Position numbers and translations under genes: made by a program. From NCBI GenBank assembly GCA_937141935.1, contig CAKZQS010000052.1:62001-126000 (forward strand): a stretch of 64,000 bases of DNA, given 5' to 3'. Below the pieces are notes generated by a model. That model made no database searches. It was not told where the DNA came from and was given only the letters and a program-made list of their open reading frames with translations. This document shows, in pieces, positions 29,921-39,205 of this stretch. The number at the start of each line of letters is the position of its first letter. Position 1 is the first letter of the stretch. This DNA comes from an uncultured Ectothiorhodospiraceae bacterium. GTDB lineage: Bacteria > Pseudomonadota > Gammaproteobacteria > Nevskiales > Oceanococcaceae.

Positions 29921-30361
29921 TCAAGTGCGGCAGCTGTGTGGCAGCAAGCTGATCGGCGCCGTACCACCGGCGCAAAGCCAGCGGATTGAGCCCTCTCCGG
30001 TCGACGGCGTCAGTACGACGGTGGTGCCGCGTAGCGGCTCCGCAACACCCGCATCCCGGAAAACCCCTGTGATCACGCCGTCGGTGACGTTGACACTTTC
30101 CGTGTAGGTACCGCTGACGGAGATACCGGTCGGGAATCCGTTGGTCCCGCTGTCGGCGCCGTCGAGGCTTCCGGTCGTCAGCCACAGCGAAAGAACTTCG
30201 CTTTTCAGGCCACTCATCAGGGACAGCATCTCCGAGGCCTGGGCACGGGCGATGTAGGTCTGATAGGCCGGAATCGCAAAGGAGGCAAGGATGCCGATGA
30301 TCGCAACGACGATCATCAACTCAATCAGTGTGAAACCTTGGTTTGCAGATCGGCTGCGCAT
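29921..30361 (-). CDS. pilA: Type IV major-type pilin 2 (PilA-like)
   Basis: The 146-residue prepilin has a 9-residue basic leader ending in Gly, then [33 protein letters not shown], the type IVa pilin N-terminus with Glu5. The globular part ends in a two-Cys loop ([17 protein letters not shown]), the D-region disulfide. The ATG at 30361 is preferred over a GTG at 30370 because GGTGA lies 5 bases upstream. It is the same length as pilin 1 but clearly diverged in the globular half. It follows pilin 1 across a strong terminator, so it is expressed by readthrough or from an unseen promoter. Confidence 0.93.
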   Translation of the reverse strand: MRSRSANQGFTLIELMIVVAIIGILASFAIPAYQTYIARAQASEMLSLMSGLKSEVLSLWLTTGSLDGADSGTNGFPTGISVSGTYTESVNVTDGVITGVFRDAGVAEPLRGTTVVLTPSTGEGSIRWLCAGGTAPISLLPHSCRT

Positions 30362-30388
30362 GCGGTTCACCTTCGGTCGGTAGCCGGC

Positions 30389-30421
30389 AAAAAAAAACCC
30401 GTCCCAAGGGACGGGTTTTTT
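30389..30421 (-). terminator. Intrinsic terminator between the two pilin genes
   Basis: CCCGTCCC at 30398-30405 pairs with GGGACGGG at 30408-30415 across a 2-base AA loop. A run of 9 A on the plus strand (T-run for minus transcripts) lies at 30389-30397 and 6 T at 30416-30421 on the other side. It ends the pilin 1 message efficiently and leaves some readthrough for pilin 2. Confidence 0.9.
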
Positions 30422-30460
30422 CGAGATCAGCGTGTGCTGACCAGATCCTATGCGGTCCGC

Positions 30461-30901
30461 TTACGGACGGCAGTTCGACGGGCGGAACTTGGCCGGCATC
30501 GTGCCGCCGGTGCAGGTCCACTGGATCGAGCCGCCGCTGGTGACGTCCGGGGTCAGCACGATCGTGGTGCCTTGCAGGCCGGAGGCCACGGAGCCAGCGC
30601 CCTTCATCGTCGCGGTGATCACGCCGTCAGCAACAGCAACCTGCTGCGTGTAGGTGCCGGTGATGGAGGCGGCGGCCGGGATGCCCTGCGAGCCGGTGTC
30701 GGCGTTGGTGAACACGCCTTGGTTGGCGTAGATGTCAGCCACGGTCGCCTTCAGGCCGGAGGTCAGGTTCACAGCTTCCGAAGCCTGCGAACGGGCGATG
30801 TAGTCTTGGTAGGCCGGGATCGCGATGGCGGCCAGGATGCCGATGATCGCAACAACGATCATCAGTTCGATGAGCGTGAAGCCCTGCTGAACTTTTTTCA
30901 T
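30461..30901 (-). CDS. pilA: Type IV major pilin 1 (PilA)
   Basis: The 146-residue prepilin starts MKKVQQG, cleaved before [36 protein letters not shown], a classic type IVa pilin with Glu5. The C-terminal disulfide loop is [22 protein letters not shown] lies ahead of the ATG. A sigma-54 promoter at 30970-30985 fits PilR control, which makes this the likely major subunit. The mature protein is 139 residues. Its gene is 99 bases before the terminator that separates it from pilin 2. The DNA looks less GC-biased than the surrounding genes by eye, probably reflecting high-expression codon choice. Confidence 0.95.
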   Translation of the reverse strand: MKKVQQGFTLIELMIVVAIIGILAAIAIPAYQDYIARSQASEAVNLTSGLKATVADIYANQGVFTNADTGSQGIPAAASITGTYTQQVAVADGVITATMKGAGSVASGLQGTTIVLTPDVTSGGSIQWTCTGGTMPAKFRPSNCRP

Positions 30902-30969
30902 GAGTGGGTCCTCAATTGAGTAGCAAACTTGGTTGAATTGGTTGCCTTGCATGCAGGCCCGGCCTTTCA

Positions 30970-30985
30970 AGCGACAAGCGTGCCA
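30970..30985 (-). promoter_or_regulatory. Sigma-54 promoter of pilin 1
   Basis: Reading the minus strand from 30985, TGGCACG, 4 bases, then TCGCT gives the -24/-12 element of sigma-54 with exact spacing and one mismatch in the -12 half (consensus TTGCW). Transcription would start near 30959, leaving a leader of about 58 bases. Type IV pilin genes are usually RpoN/PilR dependent, and pilR lies just upstream. Confidence 0.85.
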
Positions 30986-31056
30986 ACTTTGGAAAACAAG
31001 TATAATCAGTGGCTTGGGGTTTGCGGCGCAGCGGTGATTGGTGCGCAAAGCGTCAG

Positions 31057-31079
31057 AAACTGACAAAAAATGTCAGTTT
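31057..31079 (-). promoter_or_regulatory. Palindrome at the pilR end, candidate PilR enhancer site
   Basis: AAACTGACA at 31057-31065 and TGTCAGTTT at 31071-31079 form a perfect 9-bp inverted repeat around AAAAA, with a further GTCAG copy at 31052-31056. It straddles the pilR stop and lies about 100-120 bases upstream of the predicted pilin transcription start, the right distance for an enhancer-binding protein such as PilR. An alternative is a weak pilR terminator. Confidence 0.5.
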
Positions 31080-32509
31080 TTGCCGCTATCCAGACCCAGC
31101 TTCTTGAGGCGGTAGCGCAGCGAGCGGAAGCTGATTCCCAGCCGCTCGGCGGCTCGGGTGCGGTTCCAGCGGGTGGCCTCCAGCGCGGCGAGAATGCGCG
31201 CGCGCTCCGCCGCCTGCAGATCCTCGTCGATGTTGCCGCTGGCGCTCAAGGCGCCGGCGCCGTCCGGCGGGGCGGTACTTGAGGGCGGCTGCGCCGCGAC
31301 GGTCGGAGCCGTGTCTTCGTGCGGCGTGTCGCTCAGGTGCAGGTCGGCCACGTCAATCGGGCTACCCGGGCTGCGCAGTGCGCAGGCGCGTTCCAGCAAG
31401 TTGTCCAGCTCGCGGATGTTGCCGGGGAAACCATAGCTGCGCAGCCGGTCCAGGGCGGCGTCGGTGATGCTCGGCCGCGGCATGCTGTGGCGGGAGGCGA
31501 TCCGCGCCAGCAGGTGGTTGCACAGCTGGGGCAGATCGCCCTGGCGGTCGCGCAGCGGGGGCAGCGCCAGCTCGATGACGTTCAGGCGGTAGTACAGGTC
31601 CTCGCGAAGCGTCCCGCGTTGCACCGCCTGCTGCAGCGGCCGCTGGGCCGCCGAGACGATGCGTACGTCGACCGGGTGCTCCTGGTGGTCGCCTACCGGG
31701 CGCACTGCGCGCTCCTGCAGCGCCCGCAACAGCTTCACCTGCATCGCCAGCGGCAGATCCACGACCTCATCCAGGAACAGCGTGCCGTGATCGGCGGCGC
31801 GGAACAGGCCCTCGCGGTCGCTGCTGGCGCCGCTGAAGCTGCCCTTGAGGTGGCCGAAAAGCTCGGACTCGAACAGTTCCGCGGGGATCGCACCGCAGTT
31901 GACGGCGACGAAGGGGCCGTCGCGGCGTGGGCCCTGCAGGTGAATTTCGCGCGCCACGAGTTCCTTGCCGGTCCCGGACTCGCCGCAGACGAACACCGGC
32001 GCGTGGGTGCGGGCCAGACGCTCGATCATCGCGCGCAAATCCTGCATGGCCGCCGAGGTGCCCACCAGCTGGCTGGGCGTGCGGCCGCGGTTGCCGTCGG
32101 CGGCGGTTGTTGACCCGGCCGGGCCCTGGCTCGCGCGCTGCCGCCCGGGGCGCAGCGCGTCCTCGACCAGCCGGCGCAGCAGATCCAGGTCGACCGGCTT
32201 CTCCACATAATCAAAGGCGCCGGCCTTCAGCGCGGCCACGGCATCCTGCGCCGAGCCATAGGCGGTGATCACGGTGACGGGGGTCTGCGCCTGATGCCGG
32301 CTGATCCAGCGCACAACGTCCAGGCCGCTGCCATCCCCCAGGCGCATGTCGCAAAGCACGAGGTCGAAGTCCTCGGTCTCCAGCAGCACCTCGGCTTCGC
32401 CGACACTGGCGGCGGCCTGGCTGTCGAGCCCCATGCGCCCCAGCAGGATTTCGACGGTCGCGCGGATATCCGGTTCGTCGTCGACGACCAGCACGCGCTG
32501 CCGGCTCAT
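31073..32509 (-). CDS. pilR: Sigma-54-dependent response regulator PilR
   Basis: PilR activates pilA with RpoN. The 478-residue protein has a receiver domain (VLVVDDEPDIRATVEILLG, phospho-acceptor Asp in LVLCDMRLG near 53, Lys in VEKPVD), a AAA+ domain with Walker A GESGTGKE, Walker B GTLFLDEVVDLPL, and a C-terminal Fis-type helix-turn-helix (NRTRAAERLGISFRSLRYRLKKLGL). The sigma-54 contact loop reads GSFSGA where GAFTGA is the general form; PilR proteins commonly have GSFTGA. The ATG at 32509 overlaps the pilS stop. The stop lies inside the palindrome upstream of pilA. Confidence 0.96.
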   Translation of the reverse strand: MSRQRVLVVDDEPDIRATVEILLGRMGLDSQAAASVGEAEVLLETEDFDLVLCDMRLGDGSGLDVVRWISRHQAQTPVTVITAYGSAQDAVAALKAGAFDYVEKPVDLDLLRRLVEDALRPGRQRASQGPAGSTTAADGNRGRTPSQLVGTSAAMQDLRAMIERLARTHAPVFVCGESGTGKELVAREIHLQGPRRDGPFVAVNCGAIPAELFESELFGHLKGSFSGASSDREGLFRAADHGTLFLDEVVDLPLAMQVKLLRALQERAVRPVGDHQEHPVDVRIVSAAQRPLQQAVQRGTLREDLYYRLNVIELALPPLRDRQGDLPQLCNHLLARIASRHSMPRPSITDAALDRLRSYGFPGNIRELDNLLERACALRSPGSPIDVADLHLSDTPHEDTAPTVAAQPPSSTAPPDGAGALSASGNIDEDLQAAERARILAALEATRWNRTRAAERLGISFRSLRYRLKKLGLDSGKN

Positions 32510-34113
32510 GCGCGGGCTCCGCGCGCCGCGGGCAGCCGCAGCAGCGCCTGGGTGCCCGGCGTCGCCGTGCCTTCCGGCGGGGCGCCAAACACGATTTCGC
32601 CGTCGTTGGCGCTCATCAGTTCGCGGCACAGCGTCAGGCCCAGGCCCAGCTTGCCCTCGCCGTGAAAAGCTTCGAACTGGCTTTCGGCCCCGGCCGGCAG
32701 GGGGTTGGTGCCGTTGTCAGCCACGCCGATCCACACCCGCCCGTCCGCATGCGGCCCGCAGGCCAGCAGCAGGCGCAGCCTGCTGCCGCGTGGCGGTCGC
32801 GCGTGGTGGAGGGCGTTGTCCATCAGGTTGTTCAGGCACTCCGCCAGGTGGTCCGGGTCGACCAGCGCCGCGGGGCCGGTCTCGTCCAGCGCGGTGTCCA
32901 CCGCGGGCAGGCTGTGTTCGCGCGGGGGGCGGTAATCCTGCAGCCATTCGTGCAAGAAGGCGGCGACGGCCACCGGCTCGGGGCGCGGCTGGATCGGTCT
33001 GGCCAGATCATAGATGCGCTCGATGACGCGGTTCAGGCGCCGGGTCTGGCGCTGGATCATGGCCAGCAGCGTCGTGTGCTCTTCGGGCGGGGCGTCGCGC
33101 AGCAACTGCGCGGCGTTGCTAAGCGCCGCCAGGGGGTTACGGATGTCGTGCGCCACGCCGGCGGTCAGCTGGCCCACCGCCGCCAGGCGCGCCTGCTGGG
33201 TTTGCCGGGCAATGTGCTCGGGGTCATCGACAACAATCAGCAGCAGCGGCGGCTCGCCGGGCAGGTGCACAAACTGCGGCCAGACCATGCGCCCGTTGCT
33301 CAGCGCCACCGGGCGAAAGATCGCGTTCTCCGGCCCGGCCTGAAAGGCGCGCGCCGCCGCCCACAGGGCCGGCTCGCGCTGCGCCAGCGGGCGCCGGTCG
33401 TGCTCGTGGCTCAGCAGGCCGATGCTGGCCGCGTTGCGCAGCAACACGGTGCCGCGGCTGTCGGTGACCACCACGGCGGCGTGCATGCGTTCGACGGCCT
33501 CGGCCGCCAGCGCGCGCATTTGCCCCAGCGAGGTCGAGGCCAGGCGGGCAATTTGCTCGTCGATGCGGGCGCGCTGCGCCACGGTGTGCGCGAGCAAGGC
33601 CACCATGAAGAGCAGGCCGCCCAGAATGCCGGCCTGGGCCCAGGCACCCACATGGGACGCGTCGTCCTGGTTGAGCCGCCACTCGATCGTCAGCAGCAGC
33701 AGGCTGGCCAGCGCGGCCGGCAGCGGCGCGGCGCTGCGCGGCAGGAACAGCGCGCCCATCGCCACGGGCAGCACGAACAGGGTGCCCAGGCCGCCGGCCA
33801 GGCCGCCGCTGAGGTAGGTCGCGACGGCAGCCACGGCCAAATCGCAGAGTAGGTGCGTCGTCACCAGCGCCAGCACGCCGAACAGGCGGCTGCGGTTGGC
33901 GGCCAGCAGGATCGCGCCAGCCAGCGTGTAGCCGAGCAGTACCGGGGTCAGCCAGGTCAGCGCCTCAGTGCCGATATCGGGCGGCCGCCAGGGGCTGTGA
34001 ATCAGCCACAGCAGCGCGCCGGCGATGCCGATGCGGTACAGCGCCCAGGCCTCCAGCAGGCGGTCCGCCGCGAAGCGGGCCGGTGCCGTGCCGGCGTCAG
34101 TCGTCGGGAGCAT
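32506..34113 (-). CDS. pilS: Sensor histidine kinase PilS
   Basis: PilS senses pilin levels in the inner membrane and phosphorylates PilR. The 535-residue protein has about six membrane spans (residues ~22-175), a PAS-like region (~225-330), and a kinase core with the H-box LTAGVAHDIRNPLAALSNA, N-box CLNNLMDNALHHA, and G-boxes VADNGTNPL and GLGLTLCRELM. The H-box His-Asp is a minor variant of the common His-Glu. The ATG at 34113 overlaps the preceding small gene by 17 bases. Together pilS-pilR forms the usual pair upstream of pilA. Confidence 0.95.
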   Translation of the reverse strand: MLPTTDAGTAPARFAADRLLEAWALYRIGIAGALLWLIHSPWRPPDIGTEALTWLTPVLLGYTLAGAILLAANRSRLFGVLALVTTHLLCDLAVAAVATYLSGGLAGGLGTLFVLPVAMGALFLPRSAAPLPAALASLLLLTIEWRLNQDDASHVGAWAQAGILGGLLFMVALLAHTVAQRARIDEQIARLASTSLGQMRALAAEAVERMHAAVVVTDSRGTVLLRNAASIGLLSHEHDRRPLAQREPALWAAARAFQAGPENAIFRPVALSNGRMVWPQFVHLPGEPPLLLIVVDDPEHIARQTQQARLAAVGQLTAGVAHDIRNPLAALSNAAQLLRDAPPEEHTTLLAMIQRQTRRLNRVIERIYDLARPIQPRPEPVAVAAFLHEWLQDYRPPREHSLPAVDTALDETGPAALVDPDHLAECLNNLMDNALHHARPPRGSRLRLLLACGPHADGRVWIGVADNGTNPLPAGAESQFEAFHGEGKLGLGLTLCRELMSANDGEIVFGAPPEGTATPGTQALLRLPAARGARA

Positions 34114-34312
34114 GTTCTTCGCAATAGCGGGCGGCGCCACGGGCGTAGCCCTCGTCCGCATGCAGGGCGCGGCCGCAGTGCTGGCAGCGCGCGCCGTCCT
34201 CCAGGGCGGCGCGTGGTCTGTCGGGCGCGACGGACCCACGACGCCACCACCAGCGCAGCAACAGGAAGGCAACCGCGGCCAAGATGGCCAGCCGCAACAG
34301 CACTAGGAACAT
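34097..34312 (-). CDS. Small membrane protein with zinc ribbon (PP0621-like)
   Basis: The 71-residue protein has one N-terminal membrane segment (residues ~3-20, ending RWWWRR) and a compact zinc-ribbon-like C-terminus with CQHC and YCEEH. It matches the PP0621-family pattern, small proteins commonly found just before pilS. Function is unknown. It overlaps pilS by 17 bases and is probably cotranscribed with it. It diverges from sucC across 78 bases. Confidence 0.75.
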   Translation of the reverse strand: MFLVLLRLAILAAVAFLLLRWWWRRGSVAPDRPRAALEDGARCQHCGRALHADEGYARGAARYCEEHAPDD

Positions 34313-34320
34313 GCTCGTCT

Positions 34321-34350
34321 TTGCCGCGTCCGGGGGCGATACGTTAGATT
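34321..34350 (+). promoter_or_regulatory. Candidate sigma-70 promoter of sucCD
   Basis: TTGCCG at 34321-34326 and TAGATT at 34345-34350 with an 18-base spacer would start transcription near 34357, about 35 bases before sucC. The match is moderate; no competing box is visible in this 78-base intergenic gap. Confidence 0.45.
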
Positions 34351-34390
34351 CTCTGCCCCCAAATTGCAGGGTCAGGGAACCGTCCTTTAA

Positions 34391-35554
<1,164 letters not shown>

Positions 35555-35563
35555 GGGAGTCCC

Positions 35564-36436
<873 letters not shown>

Positions 36437-36456
36437 GCGCGACTTCAGCCACGTAC

Positions 36457-36485
36457 AAAAAACCGGCCATCAGGCCGGTTTTTTT
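36457..36485. terminator. Bidirectional intrinsic terminator between sucD and bamD
   Basis: AACCGGCC at 36461-36468 and GGCCGGTT at 36473-36480 form an 8-bp stem with loop ATCA. Five further T at 36481-36485 follow on plus and a run of A precedes it at 36457-36460, so it can end both sucCD and the convergent bamD message. Confidence 0.9.
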
Positions 36486-36541
36486 ATGTCTGGCTGTTCG
36501 CCGTTCGTCGGGGCCAGCGCTGTCGGCCGGCGCCGTCGGGG

Positions 36542-37384
36542 TTAGTTCAGCGCCGGCGGCTCGGCCAGCGCCCCGGCGGCCTGCGGCGCCGCGGGCGGTT
36601 CCGGCTGACTGGCATTGGTGGCGATCAGCAGGCGCATGTCCGCCGCCTGTTCCTCCAGGCCCAGCTCCGTGTAGCAGTCCTCCATCAGCGCCAGCGTCGG
36701 CAGCGCCTGGCGGGTGTCGCGGAACAGCTCCAGGATTTCCAGGCCACGGCGCACGGCCGCCACGCAGGCGCCGCGGCCGCGGTAGTAGTCGGCGATGTTG
36801 AAGTGATGCAGCGCGATGCGCTCGCGCAGCCACAGCATGCGCCGGCGGGCATCCGCGGCGTAGACGCTGTCCGGGTAGTTGCGCAGCAGGCGCCCGAATT
36901 CCTCGAAGGCGCGGCGGGCGTCGACCGGGTCGCGGCCGCTGGCGTCGATGTTGAAGCGATCCAGGATGTCCGTCGCGCTGGCCTCGAAGTGGATCAGCCC
37001 GCGCAGGTAGAGCACGTAATCGACGTGCGGATGGCGCGGGTGGGCGCGCAGAAAGCGGTCCGCCGCGGCGATGGCCGCCTCGGTCTCGAAGGCGCGGAAG
37101 CGGGCATAGATGCCTTCCATCTGCCCCTGGGTGGCTTCGGCCGTGAAGGGGTAGCTGGCGTCCAGCCGCGCGTACAGCGACTTGGCGGTCGCGTAGTCGG
37201 CCGATTCCAGCGCCGAGCGCGCCGAGTTGTAGATTTGCCGCGCATCGGCGCGGGCCAGGCGGCGCTCGTCGACTTCGGGCTGGAAGGGGTTGGTCGGCGG
37301 CAGCTCGTCGCCCCGGCTCGCACAGCCGGCGGTGGCCAGCGCCGCCAGCATTAGAATGAGCAGGCTCGGTCGCACGCGAAACAC
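36542..37384 (-). CDS. bamD: Outer membrane assembly lipoprotein BamD
   Basis: BamD is the essential lipoprotein of the BAM complex, working with BamA to insert beta-barrel proteins. The protein has a lipoprotein signal with basic residues, a hydrophobic LLILMLAALATAGC and a lipobox-like TAGC (Thr at -3 is unusual). Five TPR-like repeats follow (IYNSARSALESADYATAKSLYARLDASYPFT, VDYVLYLRGLIHFEAS, ADARRRMLWLRERIALHHFNIADYYRGRGACVAAVRRG). No ATG fits: GTG at 37384 (280 residues) or GTG at 37375 keeps the signal peptide, while ATG 37351 would lose its basic end. It is divergent from rluD, the standard synteny. Confidence 0.93.
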   Translation of the reverse strand: MFRVRPSLLILMLAALATAGCASRGDELPPTNPFQPEVDERRLARADARQIYNSARSALESADYATAKSLYARLDASYPFTAEATQGQMEGIYARFRAFETEAAIAAADRFLRAHPRHPHVDYVLYLRGLIHFEASATDILDRFNIDASGRDPVDARRAFEEFGRLLRNYPDSVYAADARRRMLWLRERIALHHFNIADYYRGRGACVAAVRRGLEILELFRDTRQALPTLALMEDCYTELGLEEQAADMRLLIATNASQPEPPAAPQAAGALAEPPALN

Positions 37385-37387
37385 TCG

Positions 37388-38353
37388 TTGATCAATCAAT
37401 CCCACAGTATAGACAAGGCCGCCGGCGAGATTGCTTGCGCGGTTGGCGAAGATCAGGCCGGACGCCGTCTGGACCAGGTGCTGGCCGCGCATGCCTCGCA
37501 GTTCAGCCGCACCCGTCTGCAGGCCTGGATCCGTGCCGGGCACCTGCAGCTGGATGGCGCGGTGTGCACCCAGCCGCGCACGGCCGTGGAGGCCGGGCAG
37601 CAGCTCCGCCTGCGCCTGCCGGACGAGGCGCGCACGCAGCAGCGCGATGCCCCGCCGCCGCCCGCGCAGGCCGAGGACATTCCGTTGCAGATCGTGCACG
37701 AGGATGCCGACCTGCTGGTCATCAACAAGCCGGCCGGGCTGACCGTGCACCCCGGCGCCGGCCAGGCCCGCGGCACCTTGCAGAACGCGCTGCTGCACCA
37801 CCGCCCCGCGCTGGAGGCGCTGCCGCGCGCCGGCATCGTGCACCGGCTGGATAAGCTGACCTCCGGCCTCCTGGTCGTCGCGGCCCACCTCGAGGCGCAC
37901 ACGGCGCTGGTGCGCGCCCTGGCCGCACGCGAGGTGCATCGCGAGTACCTGGCGCTGGTCTGGGGCGAGGTCATTGCCGGGGGCACCATCGAGGCGCCGC
38001 TGGGCCGCGACCCGCGCGATCGCCGCCGCTACGTCGTCAGCCAGGGGGGGCGCGACGCGATCAGCCACTATCGCGTGGAGCGGCGCTATGCGCGGCATAC
38101 ACTGCTGCGCGTTCAGCTGGAGACCGGGCGCACGCACCAGATTCGGGTGCACATGCAGCACCGGCGCTGGCCGCTGGTCGGCGACCCGGTCTACGGCCGG
38201 CGCGGCGACCCGCTGCGCGCGCAGCTGCCGCGGCAGGCGCTGCATGCCACCGCGCTGGGCTTCGTACACCCCGGCGATGGCCGCGACTGCCGCTTTGAGG
38301 CGCCCCTGCCCGCGGACATCGCCAAGCTGCTGAAGAGCCTCCCGGCCGCCTGA
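37388..38353 (+). CDS. rluD: 23S rRNA pseudouridine synthase RluD
   Basis: RluD makes pseudouridines 1911, 1915 and 1917 in 23S rRNA helix 69. The 321-residue protein has an S4 domain (RLDQVLAAHASQFSRTRLQAWIRAGHLQLDG) and the catalytic motif GIVHRLDKLTSGLLVVA with the active Asp, plus the RTHQIRVHMQHRRWPLVGDPVYG element. The N-terminus before RLDQ aligns in length with E. coli RluD only if translation starts at TTG 37388; no ATG or GTG is available. It starts 3 bases from the bamD GTG on the other strand. pgeF follows with a TGATG join. Confidence 0.93.
   Translation: MINQSHSIDKAAGEIACAVGEDQAGRRLDQVLAAHASQFSRTRLQAWIRAGHLQLDGAVCTQPRTAVEAGQQLRLRLPDEARTQQRDAPPPPAQAEDIPLQIVHEDADLLVINKPAGLTVHPGAGQARGTLQNALLHHRPALEALPRAGIVHRLDKLTSGLLVVAAHLEAHTALVRALAAREVHREYLALVWGEVIAGGTIEAPLGRDPRDRRRYVVSQGGRDAISHYRVERRYARHTLLRVQLETGRTHQIRVHMQHRRWPLVGDPVYGRRGDPLRAQLPRQALHATALGFVHPGDGRDCRFEAPLPADIAKLLKSLPAA
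37406..37413. promoter_or_regulatory. Overlapping divergent -10-like boxes for bamD and rluD
   Basis: On minus, TATACT (37411 down to 37406) is a good -10 box placed to start bamD RNA near 37400. On plus, TATAGA at 37408-37413 overlaps it but lies inside the rluD reading frame, downstream of its TTG, so rluD must use another promoter or another start. Neither has a convincing -35. Confidence 0.4.
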
Positions 38354-39105
38354 TGAGCGAGGTCATCGAGCTCGGCGTGCCGGGCGTGCAGGCGCGCCTG
38401 AGCACCCGAACCGGTGGCCACAGCTCTGGCCCCTGGGCCGGCGCCAATCAGGGCCGGCTCAGCGGCGATGCCTGGCCGCTGGTTGCCGCCAACCGCGCCT
38501 GGCTGGCGCGGCGGGCCGGGCTGCCGGCGCCGGCGCAGTACCTGGCGCAGGTGCATGGCAGCGAGATCATCGAGTGGGCCGCGCGCCGCCGCTTCGTGGC
38601 CGGTGAGCCGCGCGCCGATGCCCAGCACACCGAGCGGCCGAATTACCCGCTGGCCGTGCTGGCGGCCGACTGCCTGCCCGTGCTGCTGTGCGATGCGCGC
38701 GGCGAACGGGTGGCCGCGGCGCACGCCGGCTGGCGCGGTCTGGCCGCCGGCATCCTGCCCCGCTTGTTGCGCGAGTTGCGCGCGCTGCTGCCGGCGGGCC
38801 GGGGCCTGCACGCCTGGGTCGGCCCGGCCATCGGCCCCTGCCATTTCGCGGTGGGCCCCGAGGTCGCGCGCGCCTTCGGCCCGGCGTATGCGGCCGCCTT
38901 TCGGCGCGACGAGGCGGGGCAGCTATATGGCGACCTGCCGGGCATTGCGGCGGCGCAGCTCTCTGCCGCGGGGGTGCAAACCCGCGTCGATGGGCGTTGC
39001 ACCCACTGCCGGCCCGAGCAGTTTTACTCGCACCGCCGTGAGGCCCCTTGTGGGCGCATGGCGGCGGTGATCTGGCGCGAGGGCCACAGCCGCGAAAGTT
39101 GCTGA
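38353..39105 (+). CDS. pgeF: Purine nucleoside phosphorylase/ polyphenol-oxidase-like protein PgeF (YfiH)
   Basis: YfiH/PgeF-family proteins (DUF152) act on purine nucleosides and have been reported to correct peptidoglycan misincorporation. The 250-residue protein has the zinc ligands QVHG, AADCLPVLL and AAHAGWRGLAAG, with the RTGGHSSGPW start region, and the end CTHCRPEQFYSHRREAPCGRMAAVIW. All catalytic-site residues look intact. The ATG at 38353 overlaps the rluD stop (TGATG), the conserved rluD-yfiH pairing. Older annotations call it laccase domain protein. Confidence 0.92.
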   Translation: MSEVIELGVPGVQARLSTRTGGHSSGPWAGANQGRLSGDAWPLVAANRAWLARRAGLPAPAQYLAQVHGSEIIEWAARRRFVAGEPRADAQHTERPNYPLAVLAADCLPVLLCDARGERVAAAHAGWRGLAAGILPRLLRELRALLPAGRGLHAWVGPAIGPCHFAVGPEVARAFGPAYAAAFRRDEAGQLYGDLPGIAAAQLSAAGVQTRVDGRCTHCRPEQFYSHRREAPCGRMAAVIWREGHSRESC

Positions 39106-39127
39106 TCCCCGCGGCCTTTGCCAGAAT
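39099..39127 (+). promoter_or_regulatory. Candidate promoter of the DUF1302-YCF48-MMPL operon
   Basis: TTGCTG at 39099-39104 and CAGAAT at 39122-39127 with a 17-base spacer lie at the pgeF end. It would start transcription near 39134, about 70 bases before the DUF1302 start. The match is modest and no regulator site is recognised. Confidence 0.35.
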
Positions 39128-39205
39128 CTGCGCTAGAGAACCGTAATGCCGCGTGTCGCTAGGGGCCGTGGCGATCAGAACCGACGACAATCAGGGAGAG
39201 AGACA

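Noticed and set aside
15141-31072. tRNA gene near the pil cluster, as in pseudomonads
   Set aside because: The intergenic gaps from 15.1 to 31.1 kb were read and none contains a cloverleaf-like sequence or a TTCRA motif in context. No tRNA or rRNA gene was recognised anywhere in the window.
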